DNA of 64,000 bases from Sutcliffiella horikoshii (GCF_021991925.1 NZ_RXZI01000002.1:682001-746000), one strand, 5' to 3'; shown: positions 47,171 to 57,049, counted from the stretch's first letter. Notes: generated from the sequence alone by a model not told the origin. A program made the numbers and translations.

Positions 47171-48388
47171 TTGAAAAAGCCAAGTATAGTTATTTTAGGT
47201 GCAGGTTACGGTGGACTTGTAACGGCTGTTCGTCTTCAAAAAATGATCGGTGTCAATGAGGCCGATATCACGTTAGTAAACAAAAACGACTATCATTATG
47301 AGTCTACATGGTTACATGAAGCGTCTGCAGGTACATTGCCAGCTGATCGCACTCGTTACAAGATTTCCGATGTTATCGATCGCAGCAAGGTCCACTTCTT
47401 ACATGACACAGTAACAGGCATCAACCGTGAAGCGAAAACTGTTGCGTTGACAAAGGGTGGAGAAATCTCTTACGACTACCTAGTAGTTGGTCTTGGGTAT
47501 GAAGCAGAGACTTTTGGCATCAAGGGCTTGAAAGAGCATGCGTTCACTATTGCAAACCTAAATGTTGCTCGTAAGATCCGTGAGCACATCGAATATCAAT
47601 TTGCTACTTACAACACAGAAGCGCACCGTCGCGACGATCGCTTGACAATCGTTGTTGGTGGAGCCGGATTTACTGGTATCGAGTTCCTTGGAGAACTTGT
47701 TAACCGTGTTCCTGAGCTTTGCCAAGAATTTGACATTCCTAAAGAAAAAGTACGCATCGTGTGTGTAGAAGCTGCACCGACTGTACTTCCTGGATTTGAT
47801 CCAGAACTAGTGGAATACGCTGTAAACACACTTGAGCGTAAAGGCGTAGAATTCAAAATTGGTACAGCAATCAAAGAAGCGACAGAAGAAGGTATCATCG
47901 TTGCAAAAGACGAAGAAGTGGAAGAAATCAAAGCTGGTACAGTTGTTTGGGCTGCCGGTGTACGTGGAAACCATTTGGTGGAAGATTCCGGGTTCGAAAA
48001 CATGCGTGGCCGCGTGAAAGTAGATCCTTACTTACGCGCTCCTGGACATGAGGATGTATTCATCGTTGGAGACTGTTCACTAATCATCAACGAAGAAATC
48101 AACCGTCCATATCCTCCAACTGCACAAATCGCGATGCAGCAAGGGGAAGTATGTGCGAAAAACTTGGCAGTATTGGTTCGTGGCCAAGGTGAATTACAAA
48201 CCTTCACTCCTGATCTTAAAGGAACAGTTTGTTCTTTAGGTGAAGACGATGCAATCGGTGTAGTATTCGGTCGCAAAATCTGGGGCTCCAAAGCATCCTT
48301 CATGAAGAAAATGGTCGATAACCGTGCTCTTTACATGATTGGTGGAGCTGGACTTGTAATGAAAAAAGGTAAATTCAACGTATTATAA
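47171..48388 (+). CDS. yumB: Type II NADH dehydrogenase YumB
   Basis: Peripheral membrane NADH:quinone oxidoreductase (405 aa), FAD-dependent and non-proton-pumping. FAD motif [21 protein letters not shown] motif [18 protein letters not shown], and [10 protein letters not shown]. The C-terminal segment [18 protein letters not shown] is the membrane-binding end. TTG 47171 gives the family-like [12 protein letters not shown] start; the ribosome site AGGTGTG is modest, and the longer frame from 47096 is not family-like. Rex-like sites upstream suggest NADH/NAD control. Confidence 0.92.
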   Translation: MKKPSIVILGAGYGGLVTAVRLQKMIGVNEADITLVNKNDYHYESTWLHEASAGTLPADRTRYKISDVIDRSKVHFLHDTVTGINREAKTVALTKGGEISYDYLVVGLGYEAETFGIKGLKEHAFTIANLNVARKIREHIEYQFATYNTEAHRRDDRLTIVVGGAGFTGIEFLGELVNRVPELCQEFDIPKEKVRIVCVEAAPTVLPGFDPELVEYAVNTLERKGVEFKIGTAIKEATEEGIIVAKDEEVEEIKAGTVVWAAGVRGNHLVEDSGFENMRGRVKVDPYLRAPGHEDVFIVGDCSLIINEEINRPYPPTAQIAMQQGEVCAKNLAVLVRGQGELQTFTPDLKGTVCSLGEDDAIGVVFGRKIWGSKASFMKKMVDNRALYMIGGAGLVMKKGKFNVL

Positions 48389-48399
48389 GATAAGTTTAG

Positions 48400-48440
48400 C
48401 AAAAGCTGCATGTTCAACAACATGTAGCTTTTCTTTTTTT
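48400..48440 (+). terminator. yumB terminator
   Basis: AAAAGCTGCATGTT / AACATGTAGCTTTT then T-rich. Confidence 0.8.
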
Positions 48441-48487
48441 CTTTTTTCCTGATACCATTAGATATAGATGGAAGGGGGAATGGTGCT

Positions 48488-48967
48488 ATGGGGAAAAGAG
48501 AGAATGTTTGGCTGGCAGTTGCCGGAATTGTAGTTACCGATGACGGCAGGTGGCTTGTCGTTAAAAAACGCTACGGTGGTCTGAAAGGCAAGTGGTCCTT
48601 TCCTGCAGGGTTTGTGGAAGCGGATGAAACAGTGGATGAGGCGGTAAGGCGAGAGGTATTAGAAGAAACTGGAGTTAATGTGAAGGTGGAAGGTCTGGTG
48701 GGAGTAAGGTCTGGTGTCATCAAGGAGAAAATCAGCGACAATATGCTTCTGTTTTTATGTAGCCCACTACATACAAATGTGGTTTTTCAGGAAAGTGAAC
48801 TCTCTGATGCTACATTTAAAACGCTAGATGAATTGGAGAATGACCCAGATTCTTCTCTCCTGATCCATTATTGTGCAAATCTTTCAAACCTATCTGTTTT
48901 AAAAGAAACAAGTGCCATGGATCCGGGACAAATCTTTCATTATAGCTCCTATAAGTTATTTTTCTAA
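48488..48967 (+). CDS. Nudix hydrolase
   Basis: A 159-aa pyrophosphohydrolase of the Nudix family. The complete Nudix box is GFVEADETVDEAVRREVLEE followed by TG. Substrate cannot be inferred. GAAGGGGG precedes the ATG by about 8 bases. Between yumB and yuiA. Confidence 0.9.
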   Translation: MGKRENVWLAVAGIVVTDDGRWLVVKKRYGGLKGKWSFPAGFVEADETVDEAVRREVLEETGVNVKVEGLVGVRSGVIKEKISDNMLLFLCSPLHTNVVFQESELSDATFKTLDELENDPDSSLLIHYCANLSNLSVLKETSAMDPGQIFHYSSYKLFF

Positions 48968-49141
48968 TAATTCTGTAAATTTAAGAAAAAGAAAGATATA
49001 AGTAGATTGGATGAGATGTATTCGCTTACATCATTCATTTCAGCCAAATTCGTCCCTTTCCTTTTCCCTTGGAAGGATGGTATATTATCAGAAAATTAAA
49101 TTAAATTCTGTTTTGAGAAAAATCATCTGGAGGGATAGGGA

Positions 49142-49264
49142 ATGAAAAATCAACTGCAAACAGAGAAAAAGGATTGCCCGTATTGCTCAGGTAAAGGATA
49201 CTTTCAGTTATTGCTAGGCGGATCTGAAACTTGCTCCTGCTGTGGAGGAAGCGGAAGAAAATAG
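49142..49264 (+). CDS. yuiA: YuiA-like small zinc-ribbon protein (40 aa)
   Basis: A 40-aa peptide with two DnaJ-type motifs, CPYCSGKGYF and CSCCGGSGRK, spaced 19 residues Cys to Cys, likely one zinc site. GGAGGG lies ~7 bases before ATG 49142. Position upstream of yuiB matches B. subtilis yuiA. Below usual gene-calling length. Confidence 0.85.
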   Translation: MKNQLQTEKKDCPYCSGKGYFQLLLGGSETCSCCGGSGRK

Positions 49265-49281
49265 ATTTCGTTTTACTCAGG

Positions 49282-49349
49282 CACAATCGCGTCCGTTCTA
49301 CGATAGGTCAATTATGACGTATTTAGGACAATTGCGATTGTGTTTTTGT
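49282..49349 (+). terminator. yuiA terminator
   Basis: CACAATCGC (49282-49290) and GCGATTGTG (49334-49342), with inner GTCC/GGAC, then TTTTTGTTT. Confidence 0.65.
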
Positions 49350-49426
49350 TTGTGTTCCAAAAGTAATTGACTCGTATCAACGCTTTCAGTACACTAAGAA
49401 AAGATGTGTAATGGAGGTGCTTGGTA

Positions 49427-49750
49427 TTGAACATACCAATTTTACTTATATCTGTCGTTTTGTTTTTTGTGCTTTTCTTTGGGATTGGATTCCTTTTAAA
49501 TATGTTATTGCGGATGTCCTGGATTATGGCCATCATATATCCTTTGGTTTGTGTATGGATCATTGCTCAGGATGATGTTAGACTGATCGATTATTTTAGA
49601 CAGCCAGGTACCGCTTTGTCGACACTGGGTTCCGAGGTTGCTTCCCTACAGGTTGCAGATATCACCATTTTGATCAGCGGCTTTTTAGGAGCGATCTGCT
49701 CTGGTATCGTCATCAGGATGCTTCGCAAAAATGGATATCAAATGTTTTAA
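49427..49750 (+). CDS. yuiB: YuiB-like membrane protein
   Basis: A 107-aa protein with three hydrophobic segments (IPILLISVVLFFVLFFGIGF, MAIIYPLVCVWII and ITILISGFLGAICSGIVI). Unknown function. TTG 49427 lies 7 bases after GGAGGTG; the TTG at 49421 is only 1 base from it. A CAACGCTTTCA word similar to the yutK cre-like site lies ~45 bp upstream. Confidence 0.8.
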   Translation: MNIPILLISVVLFFVLFFGIGFLLNMLLRMSWIMAIIYPLVCVWIIAQDDVRLIDYFRQPGTALSTLGSEVASLQVADITILISGFLGAICSGIVIRMLRKNGYQMF

Positions 49751-49756
49751 TATTGA

Positions 49757-49791
49757 AAGAAGAATCGGTTCTATAACCGGTTCTTTTTTTT
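49757..49791 (+). terminator. yuiB terminator
   Basis: AAGAATCGGTT / AACCGGTTCTT then T run. Confidence 0.8.
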
Positions 49792-49959
49792 GTGTTTTTC
49801 TATAAAACAGTTGGTTTTCACAACAAGAATCTTGGTTACTTGCTGTAACTTTAAAGCCTCTATTTTATGGTAAATATCGTTACATATCACGCTAATCTCA
49901 CAAAAAAAGGAATACTTTTTCTGAAAAGAGGGAAGGAATATCTTGTGAGAGGAGAGTGA

Positions 49960-50679
49960 GTGTATCACATGAAAACGGCGAAAATGATATGCCGAAGGTC
50001 TGTTATGGCGGTACTTTTTGTACTAGCATTGTCTGTTACCTTCCAATCCATATCAGGAGTTGAAGCATCAACCATTCACAATTGGCTAAAAGAGAACAAT
50101 ATATATGCCATTGATGGACAAGAAACAGAAGAAGACAAGGACGGCCTACTTAAAAGGATGGGGCTGAACTTCAAACAATTAAATTTCTTATCGGCAACGC
50201 CTACACTGGTTTCAGCAGAAGAAGCGATAGAGAAGCCATTAACACTAGAGGAACTAGATTGGGGCCAATATCCCACACATACAGTGCATGCAACAGGTTA
50301 TACCGCTGGCTATGAATCAACAGGAAAGAATCCTGGCGACCCAAGCTATGGAATTACATACTCAGGACTTAAAGTCAAAAGGGACCTCTATTCTACCATT
50401 GCGGCAGATATCAATGTCTTTCCAATAGGGACTATCCTTTTCATCCCAGGATATGGGTATGGGGTGGTCGCTGATATTGGCGGGGCAATCAAAGGGAATA
50501 AAATTGACCTGTATTACGATACAGTGGATGACGTTTTCAATGATTGGGGCAAGCGTACCATTGATGTCTATATAGTTAAAAAAGGCGATGGTACATTGAC
50601 TGAGGAAGAGTTGACACAATTGAATGAAGAAGAAAGCATGCAGGTGTTCCGTCAGCAATATAGGGGGAACGAGGAGTAG
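49960..50679 (+). CDS. yuiC: 3D-domain protein YuiC, putative muralytic enzyme
   Basis: Exported protein of about 239 aa with a signal peptide ([22 protein letters not shown]) and a C-terminal 3D domain similar to the Sps/MltA-like lytic transglycosylase barrel. The three Asp residues are in [28 protein letters not shown]. Start is GTG 49960 or ATG 49969; AGGAGAG lies closer to the GTG. Confidence 0.88.
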   Translation: MYHMKTAKMICRRSVMAVLFVLALSVTFQSISGVEASTIHNWLKENNIYAIDGQETEEDKDGLLKRMGLNFKQLNFLSATPTLVSAEEAIEKPLTLEELDWGQYPTHTVHATGYTAGYESTGKNPGDPSYGITYSGLKVKRDLYSTIAADINVFPIGTILFIPGYGYGVVADIGGAIKGNKIDLYYDTVDDVFNDWGKRTIDVYIVKKGDGTLTEEELTQLNEEESMQVFRQQYRGNEE

Positions 50680-50686
50680 CATGGAT

Positions 50687-50730
50687 AAAGCCGTACCTTT
50701 CAGGGTTTACCTGAGGGTACGGCTTTTTTT
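50687..50730 (+). terminator. yuiC terminator
   Basis: AAAGCCGTACC / GGTACGGCTTTTTTT with inner CAGG/CCTG. Confidence 0.85.
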
Positions 50731-50766
50731 CACTTGAATCATCCTACTATCTGCATCAGTAACTGA

Positions 50767-51576
50767 TCATTTCAATAAAGGATCGTCTCCCTTATACTCT
50801 GGATAGATAGTTGGATGGAGGAGGGAAGCTAGTTTCTGTAATCCCATAATTAGCCTTGGGGAAGGTCTGCAAAAGAGACTTTCTTCTAGTACATGGATGT
50901 TGGAATTCTGGATGGCATGGATGGTGTCGGCATGTTCCCGTTTCATTACATGCTTTGGGTTCATTTTTGACTCCTTTACCCCAACCCAGATCATACAAAT
51001 CGCCTCAGGGTTCTTTTCCACCACTTCTGTCCATTCCGTCTGATAACTTGCGACATCTTTATCTGAGAAGATATTGACCGCTCCAGCCAGTTCACTTAGC
51101 TCTGTAAGCCAGTTGACCCTGCCAGGAGTGAAAATGGGCTTTGGCCACCATTCCCAATACAAGGATGGCGTATCGGTACATGCTGCCGCGTGTTGCTTGT
51201 ATGTATGGATAATCTCATACATGGAGGAAGCAATCTCGTCCGCCTTAGCTGAAGTGTGTGTCAGTTCTCCCACCGTCAACAAGTCCCGCATAATATCTTC
51301 AAGCGATTGTGGATCAAGGACGATATGAGGAATCTTTCGTTCTTTGAGCCCTTGAACATTTCGCTCCATTCCCGGAACACTTAAGCTCGCTAATACCAGA
51401 TCAGGTTCCAACGCTTCGAGTTTATCCATGTCAATATTCAAATCTGGTCCGAGTTTCGGGAGGCCAGAAACTGCTTCTGGCCAATCAGAGTAATTGTCCA
51501 CTCCAACAAGTCTGCTAGTAAGGCCAAGATAATGAAGCAGTTCCGTATTGCTTGGACATATAGATATTAGACGCAT
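50767..51576 (-). CDS. Cobalamin-binding-like (BtuF-type) protein without signal peptide
   Basis: A 269-aa PeriBP_2-fold protein similar to vitamin B12 or iron-chelate binding proteins. Features: MRLISICPSNTELLHYLGL, GPDLNIDMDKLEALEPDLVLA, WWPKPIFTPGRVNWL. Unlike secreted homologues it starts directly at the mature domain with no signal peptide or lipobox, and no permease or ATPase is adjacent. It may be cytosolic or act in B12 salvage. Confidence 0.78.
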   Translation of the reverse strand: MRLISICPSNTELLHYLGLTSRLVGVDNYSDWPEAVSGLPKLGPDLNIDMDKLEALEPDLVLASLSVPGMERNVQGLKERKIPHIVLDPQSLEDIMRDLLTVGELTHTSAKADEIASSMYEIIHTYKQHAAACTDTPSLYWEWWPKPIFTPGRVNWLTELSELAGAVNIFSDKDVASYQTEWTEVVEKNPEAICMIWVGVKESKMNPKHVMKREHADTIHAIQNSNIHVLEESLFCRPSPRLIMGLQKLASLLHPTIYPEYKGDDPLLK

Positions 51577-51591
51577 CGTTTTCCACCTCCC

Positions 51592-52074
51592 CTACAAGCC
51601 ATGAACCAAGTAATGCAACACGAGAGTCAATAAGATACCTGTTATCGCCCCGAAAAATACTTCAATCGGTTTATGGCCAAGCAGTTCCTTTAAATCTTTT
51701 ACTTTCTCCTGCTCATCCATATTGGGCCATTTTTTGGTTTCTTCTACAAAGCGGTTAAAATCCCCCACAAGCTTATTCAATACAATCGCTTGCTCACCGG
51801 CGTGTCTTCTGACTCCGGTTGCATCGAACATGACAATGATGGCAAATACGGTTGCAACGGCAAAAATGGGAGAATCTAACCCGGTTTCAATCGCTACGCC
51901 TGTAGCCAATGCAGTAACGGCAGCAGAGTGGGAGCTCGGCATTCCTCCTGTACTTGTAATCAATGACCAATCAATTCTCCGAGTCCCGATATATTGAATG
52001 GGAACTTTTACAAATTGTGCAAATCCGATTGCTGCCAATGCAGCCCATAAAGGAAAATTAGAAAATAACTCCAT
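51592..52074 (-). CDS. yuiD: Divergent PAP2-family membrane protein YuiD
   Basis: A 160-aa membrane protein of the DUF212/acid phosphatase-VanZ type. SSTGGMPSSHSAAVTALATG and DATGVRRHAGEQA carry the conserved Ser-His and Arg-His pairs. Start at 52074 (MELFSNFPLW) gives the usual length; the in-frame ATG at 52140 adds an un-family-like leader. Probably a lipid-phosphate phosphatase relative. Confidence 0.85.
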   Translation of the reverse strand: MELFSNFPLWAALAAIGFAQFVKVPIQYIGTRRIDWSLITSTGGMPSSHSAAVTALATGVAIETGLDSPIFAVATVFAIIVMFDATGVRRHAGEQAIVLNKLVGDFNRFVEETKKWPNMDEQEKVKDLKELLGHKPIEVFFGAITGILLTLVLHYLVHGL

Positions 52075-52245
52075 CTGATAGAATCGTCCTTTCTCTACGG
52101 TTGTTTCTATTACTATACCCTTTCTTCCAGGTTGTAGCACATGAAGAAAGAGTATTATGTATAGACAATTTTCTTATTATTATGAATCATAATACAGGAT
52201 TTGTTAAGATGTAGACAGGACAAATTAATTAAAGGGGCAGAAGAA

Positions 52246-52626
52246 ATGGCAATATACCCGGAAGAATACTATGAATTTTTTGTCTCCTTCAATGAAGGGG
52301 ATTATTATACCTGTCATGATTTGCTCGAAGAAATATGGATGACAGATAAAGAGAATTATTTTCTGAAAGGCTTATTGCAAATGACTGTTGCCATCTATCA
52401 TTATGAATATGGGAATGTGAAAGGAGCTCGCTTAATGATGGAAGCCGGGCGGGTGTATATCCAAAAATACAGGCCAAAATATTGGGGGGTAGACCTCGAA
52501 AAGGTTCATCACTTCATCCTTCGTTGTATAGAGCTTATGCCGAAAAATATAGACCGTGTTCCATTTGAAGAGGTATCTTCCTTACCGCCGTTACCATCGC
52601 TGGTCCTTTTTTTAGAAGATGATTAG
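52246..52626 (+). CDS. DUF309 family protein
   Basis: A 126-aa helical protein. The DUF309 core YYTCHDLLEEIWM with conserved His-Asp-Glu, followed by LKGLLQMTVAIYHYEYGN, is clear. Function unknown. ATG 52246 (MAIYPEEYYEFF) follows AAAGGGG. It lies 63 bp before pepA. Confidence 0.82.
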   Translation: MAIYPEEYYEFFVSFNEGDYYTCHDLLEEIWMTDKENYFLKGLLQMTVAIYHYEYGNVKGARLMMEAGRVYIQKYRPKYWGVDLEKVHHFILRCIELMPKNIDRVPFEEVSSLPPLPSLVLFLEDD

Positions 52627-52689
52627 AAAGTCGAAATATTTCTGTAAGTTCGCTATAATAAAATTATAATAAACAGGAGGTGTAGTAAC

Positions 52690-54195
52690 ATGTTTGTCGT
52701 ACATAATGAAGAGAGTTTCACAGAGCAGCAGGAGGCCATTGTAGTTGGCCTTTCCGAGAAACATAGTACATTAAGTGGTTTTGTAGGGGATCTGGATCAG
52801 CAATTGGAAGGCTATCTTTCACAGCTATTGAAGGATGGGGATGTGTCTGCCAAAAAAGGAAAGCTTGCAAGAATACATACATTTGGCAAAACCTCCTATA
52901 AAAGAATTTTTGTAGTGGGGACTGGCCGAGAAGAGAAACTTACTTTCGTAGAGTTACGTAAAGTTTTCGGTAAAGTCGGAAAAACACTTCAAGAATCAAA
53001 GCTCACACATGTTGTAGTGGCATTGGATACTTTTGTAACAGAAGATGTAGATGTATTAGATGCTGCCCACGCATTAGGGGAATCCATCCCTTTGTCCACC
53101 TATAAATATGATGGATATAAACAAAAATCCAATGAACCTGAAGTAAAACTAGAGCAGGTTATCTTGTTGACAGATCAGGATAAGGGAGAAGTAGAAGCCA
53201 GTGCACATGTAGGATATGTTTATGCAAAGGGGACGAACAGTGCCCGTACTCTCGTGAATCTGCCTGGGAACATGCTGACTGCAACTGATTTGGCAAACCA
53301 TGCTGCCGGCTTGGCTGAGAAATACGGATTTGAACTGGAAATCCTTGAAAAAGACGAGATGGAAAAGCTCGGGATGGGTGCTTTGCTTGCCGTGAACAAA
53401 GGGTCAGTAGAACCTCCTAAGATGATTGTTCTGAAATATCAAGGAAAAGACGAATGGACAGATGTAATTGGCCTGGTTGGAAAAGGAATCACCTTTGATA
53501 CTGGCGGATATTCCATCAAACCTAAAGACGGTATCGTAGGCATGAAATCGGATATGGGCGGAGCGGCGACGGTACTTGGTGCAATGGAAGCGATTGGCGA
53601 GTTGAAGCCAGATCAAAATGTATTGGCAGTTATCGCATCCACCGACAATATGATCAGTGGAAACGCCTTTAAGCCAGATGATGTCATCACTTCCATGAGT
53701 GGTAAAACAATCGAGATCCTGAACACGGATGCGGAAGGACGCCTAGTGCTTGCAGATGCTGTAACTTATGCGAAGCAGCATGGCGCCAATTATTTAGTTG
53801 ACGTTGCCACACTGACAGGAGGAGTCATCATCGCACTTGGAAACCATACAACAGGGGCGATGACGAATGATGAAGCTTGGTTTGAAGAAGTGTTAGAAGC
53901 ATCCCACGAAGCCGGGGAAGAAATGTGGCGCCTTCCAATTTTCGATCATGCAAAAGAACGTGTCCGTAACAGTAAGGTAGCGGACTTGAACAACTCTCCA
54001 GGTCGTGATGGCCATGCCATTTTTGCAGGAGCATTTATTGGGGAGTTTGCCGAGGGTACTCCATGGGTCCACTTGGATATCGCGGGTACCGCAACTTCAA
54101 AATCTGCCCATGATCTTGGACCAAGTGGCGGAACCGGAGCAATGGTAAGAACGCTTGTTACCTTGGTGGAGCGTTTTGGACAAGTGGAAGAATAA
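52690..54195 (+). CDS. pepA: Leucyl aminopeptidase PepA (YuiE)
   Basis: Cytosolic M17 aminopeptidase (501 aa), a dimetal enzyme. The C-terminal catalytic domain has [14 protein letters not shown] (metal Lys/Asp), [13 protein letters not shown] and the hallmark [21 protein letters not shown] precedes the ATG. Its terminator is duplicated around an inserted repeat. Confidence 0.95.
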   Translation: MFVVHNEESFTEQQEAIVVGLSEKHSTLSGFVGDLDQQLEGYLSQLLKDGDVSAKKGKLARIHTFGKTSYKRIFVVGTGREEKLTFVELRKVFGKVGKTLQESKLTHVVVALDTFVTEDVDVLDAAHALGESIPLSTYKYDGYKQKSNEPEVKLEQVILLTDQDKGEVEASAHVGYVYAKGTNSARTLVNLPGNMLTATDLANHAAGLAEKYGFELEILEKDEMEKLGMGALLAVNKGSVEPPKMIVLKYQGKDEWTDVIGLVGKGITFDTGGYSIKPKDGIVGMKSDMGGAATVLGAMEAIGELKPDQNVLAVIASTDNMISGNAFKPDDVITSMSGKTIEILNTDAEGRLVLADAVTYAKQHGANYLVDVATLTGGVIIALGNHTTGAMTNDEAWFEEVLEASHEAGEEMWRLPIFDHAKERVRNSKVADLNNSPGRDGHAIFAGAFIGEFAEGTPWVHLDIAGTATSKSAHDLGPSGGTGAMVRTLVTLVERFGQVEE

Positions 54196-54216
54196 GAGTT
54201 CAATATTAACGTAGAT

Positions 54217-54250
54217 AAATGCGCATCCTATTGCTAGGGATGCGTATTTC
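54217..54250 (+). terminator. pepA terminator, first copy
   Basis: AATGCGCATCC, loop, GGATGCGTATT. Nearly identical to the hairpin at 54459. Confidence 0.7.
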
Positions 54251-54286
54251 ATTGTATAGACAAAGCTTAATATAATGATATTCTCT

Positions 54287-54414
54287 AGTTGATCGCAGTG
54301 GAAGGAGCGAAGACTCCTGCGGGAGGAAAGGACATGGAAGACCCCGCAGGGCATAGCCCGAAAAGGCTTCCGGACTGCCCGTGGAAAGCGAAGCTCCTGC
54401 AACGAAGATCAACT
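54287..54414 (+). repeat. GC-rich core repeat (copy between duplicated terminators)
   Basis: Closed by AGTTGATC and GATCAACT; contains GACTCCTGCGGGA, GACCCCGCAGGGCATAGCCC and GTGGAAAGCGAAG. Same family as 2494-2624 but without the AGGCCACTG terminal repeats. Confidence 0.8.
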
Positions 54415-54458
54415 TTTCCAACAGTTAACCTAACTAGTTTATAGTTGTCAACAGTCTG

Positions 54459-54497
54459 AAATGCGCATCCTATTGCCAAGGATGCGCATTTTTATTT
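54459..54497 (+). terminator. pepA terminator, second copy
   Basis: AATGCGCATCC, loop, GGATGCGCATTTTTATTTT. Direct duplicate of 54217-54250, now with the better T run. Confidence 0.75.
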
Positions 54498-54646
54498 TCT
54501 CCTCCAAGCTTCCTAACTTTTCCGTTGACAGCTATTCCTACTCTATGTTATTTTATCTTTATGCTTTTTCGCTCTAATTCTCTAACGATTTAATTAACTA
54601 AAGTAAAAACCAACAAGATTCACATAATAGAAAGGACGTCTTTTTT

Positions 54647-55978
54647 ATGAACGCAGTTATCATAGCCGTTTTGGTTATGCTCACACTGAGCTTACTTAGA
54701 ATAAATGTAGTACTCGCACTAGTCACTGGTGCATTCATCGGTGGGATGGTCGGAGGTTTGGGCCTTGAAACCACCATCAATACGTTTACAGAAGGTCTTG
54801 GGGGGAATGCAGCGGTTGCCCTGAGCTATGCGCTCTTGGGAGCCTTTGCGGTAGCACTATCGAAAACAGGACTTCCAGATGCACTTGTGGAAAGTGCCAT
54901 CAAGCTTGTCGGAACAAAAGGAGATACACGCAAAAAGGCATTATCCAAAGTACTTATCCTACTTATTCTTTTAGCGGTATCCATTATGTCACAGAATGTC
55001 ATTCCGGTTCATATCGCGTTCATTCCAATATTAATACCGCCATTATTGAAAATACTAAACGAACTGAACATAGACAGAAGGTTGACAGCGACCATCATCA
55101 CATTCGGTCTAACTGCGCCATACATCCTGTTGCCTGTTGGATTCGGTGGAATCTTCCATGATATCTTGAGAACAAATATGGGAGAGAGTGGACTGGATAT
55201 CAGTTTGTCCTCCATTCCAACTGCCATGATGATCCCGGTTTCCGGTATGGTAGTGGGACTTTTAATAGCAGTATTCTTTAGCTATAGAAAGCCTAGAGCC
55301 TATGAACAAAAAGCTATAGCAGATCAGGAATCGGCTTCCTATACGTTTAAATCCATTGCCTTTGCATTGTTGGCCGTAGTAGTATCGCTTGTTACCCAAG
55401 TATACCTGACAGAAGTGGTTGGGGTTCAAGGAATGATTTATGGTTCACTTGTAGGGATCATCATCCTGTATATAGGGGGAGCGATGAAATTCAATGAAAC
55501 AGATGTCATCTTAACATCCGGTATGCGTATGATGGCATTCATCGGGTTTGTCATGATTGCCGCTTCCGGCTTTGCGAGCGTATTAAGGGAGACGGGACAT
55601 ATTGAAACATTGGTATCCTCTTCTGCCGAGTGGATTGGATCTAATCAGCTGCTTGCCGCACTTGCCATGTTGACTGTGGGACTTCTTATCACAATGGGGA
55701 TTGGATCTTCCTTCTCCACGATTCCCATCATTGCCGCAATCTTTGTTCCATTGTGTGCGGAGCTTGGTTTCAGTGCCATGGCGACCATTGCGATTGTTGG
55801 AACAGCAGCAGCGCTTGGTGATGCCGGATCTCCTGCATCAGACAGTACGCTTGGACCGACATCTGGTTTGAATGCAGATGGGCAGCATAATCACATTTGG
55901 GATACATGTGTACCGACTTTCCTGCATTACAATATCCCGTTGATTATATTTGGCTGTATTGCAGCAGTAATTTTATAA
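54647..55978 (+). CDS. yuiF: Na+/H+ antiporter-family transporter YuiF
   Basis: A 443-aa membrane transporter with about eleven helices, NhaC/YuiF group, annotated in B. subtilis as a probable amino-acid transporter. Features: VLALVTGAFIGGMVGGLGL, SQNVIPVHIAFIPILIPPLL, GSSFSTIPIIAAIFVPLC and GDAGSPASDSTLGPTSGLNA. GAAAGGACG precedes the ATG. Substrate not determined. Confidence 0.86.
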   Translation: MNAVIIAVLVMLTLSLLRINVVLALVTGAFIGGMVGGLGLETTINTFTEGLGGNAAVALSYALLGAFAVALSKTGLPDALVESAIKLVGTKGDTRKKALSKVLILLILLAVSIMSQNVIPVHIAFIPILIPPLLKILNELNIDRRLTATIITFGLTAPYILLPVGFGGIFHDILRTNMGESGLDISLSSIPTAMMIPVSGMVVGLLIAVFFSYRKPRAYEQKAIADQESASYTFKSIAFALLAVVVSLVTQVYLTEVVGVQGMIYGSLVGIIILYIGGAMKFNETDVILTSGMRMMAFIGFVMIAASGFASVLRETGHIETLVSSSAEWIGSNQLLAALAMLTVGLLITMGIGSSFSTIPIIAAIFVPLCAELGFSAMATIAIVGTAAALGDAGSPASDSTLGPTSGLNADGQHNHIWDTCVPTFLHYNIPLIIFGCIAAVIL

Positions 55979-55985
55979 ATCTATT

Positions 55986-56030
55986 AAAAGAAGCCAGGCT
56001 GCTTATCGTTGCAGCCTGGCTTCTTTTTTA
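55986..56030. terminator. Bidirectional terminator yuiF / bioY
   Basis: AAAGAAGCCAGGCTGC and GCAGCCTGGCTTCTTTTTT. Confidence 0.9.
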
Positions 56031-56627
56031 TTACGCAGCTTTGTGCTTATAAGGAGTTTTAGTTGTTTTATTTACCACATAATACAATTTAGTGGCAATG
56101 ACCCCGCAGAAGATAGTAAATACAAAGTCCTTAACGGAAAACCATGCCATTGTTAGCCATGCTGTAGAATATGCCATGTCAGCTTCTAACACGTAATTGA
56201 TAATCATGTACATGTAGTTTGTGCCAATGAAATAAATAAGAATGATTCCTACAAAAGATGCAAACATGAATGTTCCTGCATTAGGTTGTGACTTCTTTTC
56301 CACAATCAATCCGGCTACAAAGGCGGTAATGACGTAGGATAAAAGGAATCCGCCAGTCGGTCCGATGATAGGTGCGAATCCGGAACCGAATCCAGCAAAA
56401 ACAGGAGCACCTGCGATCCCTACCAATAAATAAACAATCATCGATATGGCGCCTAGGCGTGAGCCAAGTAAAATACCTGCAAGCACACAGAAGAATGGTT
56501 GCATGGATAGTGGGACATTTCCGATTTGTAGAAATGGAATCCAAGATACAATGTTGGCACCGATAGCCATCAATGCCACAAACATAGCTGCATACGTGAT
56601 ATCCAATGTTGAAAGTGAACGTTTCAT
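56031..56627 (-). CDS. bioY: Biotin transporter substrate-binding subunit BioY
   Basis: ECF-type biotin S component of 198 aa with six helices. The signature GSRLGAISMIVYLLVGIAGAPVFAGF and ...PIIGPTGGFLLSYVITAFVAG are typical. ATG 56627 (MKRSLSTLDITY) follows AAAGGGG; the ATG at 56660 lies within the operator. The ECF ATPase/T components are not in the window. Confidence 0.92.
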   Translation of the reverse strand: MKRSLSTLDITYAAMFVALMAIGANIVSWIPFLQIGNVPLSMQPFFCVLAGILLGSRLGAISMIVYLLVGIAGAPVFAGFGSGFAPIIGPTGGFLLSYVITAFVAGLIVEKKSQPNAGTFMFASFVGIILIYFIGTNYMYMIINYVLEADMAYSTAWLTMAWFSVKDFVFTIFCGVIATKLYYVVNKTTKTPYKHKAA

Positions 56628-56628
56628 A

Positions 56629-56660
56629 ATGTAAACCCCTTTGCTGTATGTAGTTAACAA
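56629..56660 (-). promoter_or_regulatory. BirA-like operator upstream of bioY
   Basis: On the minus strand TTGTTAACT-N14-GGTTTACAT resembles the BirA biotin operator (TTGTWAACC-N14/16-GGTTWACAA). It sits just after the -10 and overlaps the ribosome-binding site. Confidence 0.65.
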
Positions 56661-56664
56661 TAAA

Positions 56665-56694
56665 ATGATAATCTAAAAGTCTAATAGATGTCAA
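56665..56694 (-). promoter_or_regulatory. bioY promoter
   Basis: Minus-strand TTGACA (56689-56694), 18 bp, TATCAT (56665-56670), directly upstream of the BirA-like site. Confidence 0.6.
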
Positions 56695-56801
56695 CAGCAT
56701 TTTAAAGAAGGTTTACATATCGGATTATTAAACCTTGAATATTTCCTTTAGTCTAGCTAGAATATTCATAGCAAGAGAAAAGAAGGGGGGAGGGACCAAC
56801 A

Positions 56802-57041
56802 ATGAAGATAAGGAAAGCGAACTTACAAGTAGATACTTTCAGTGTGTACATACACGAAAATAAAAAAGAAGAACAAACGTTGATTGCCATACCATTTATC
56901 AAATGGTCCACGATAATTCCCTATGAAGAGGATAATATCGCTTTGAAGAAGCGTTTGGAAGGTGAGTTCCAATCTGCATTAGAAAGCGAAGACGCGACCC
57001 ATCTTTCTTTAAAGATTGTACAGTGGGTAAGAGAGATGTGA
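56802..57041 (+). CDS. yueH: YueH family protein
   Basis: A 79-aa small protein of unknown function starting MKIRKANLQVDTFSVYIHEN, as in B. subtilis YueH. GGGGGAGGGACC precedes the ATG. Followed by a strong terminator and the 52-bp array. Confidence 0.82.
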   Translation: MKIRKANLQVDTFSVYIHENKKEEQTLIAIPFIKWSTIIPYEEDNIALKKRLEGEFQSALESEDATHLSLKIVQWVREM

Positions 57042-57049
57042 GTAAGCAA

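Noticed and set aside
49367-49385. cre site before yuiB
   Set aside because: Shares CAACGCTTTCA with the yutK site but the 5' half does not match; too weak alone.
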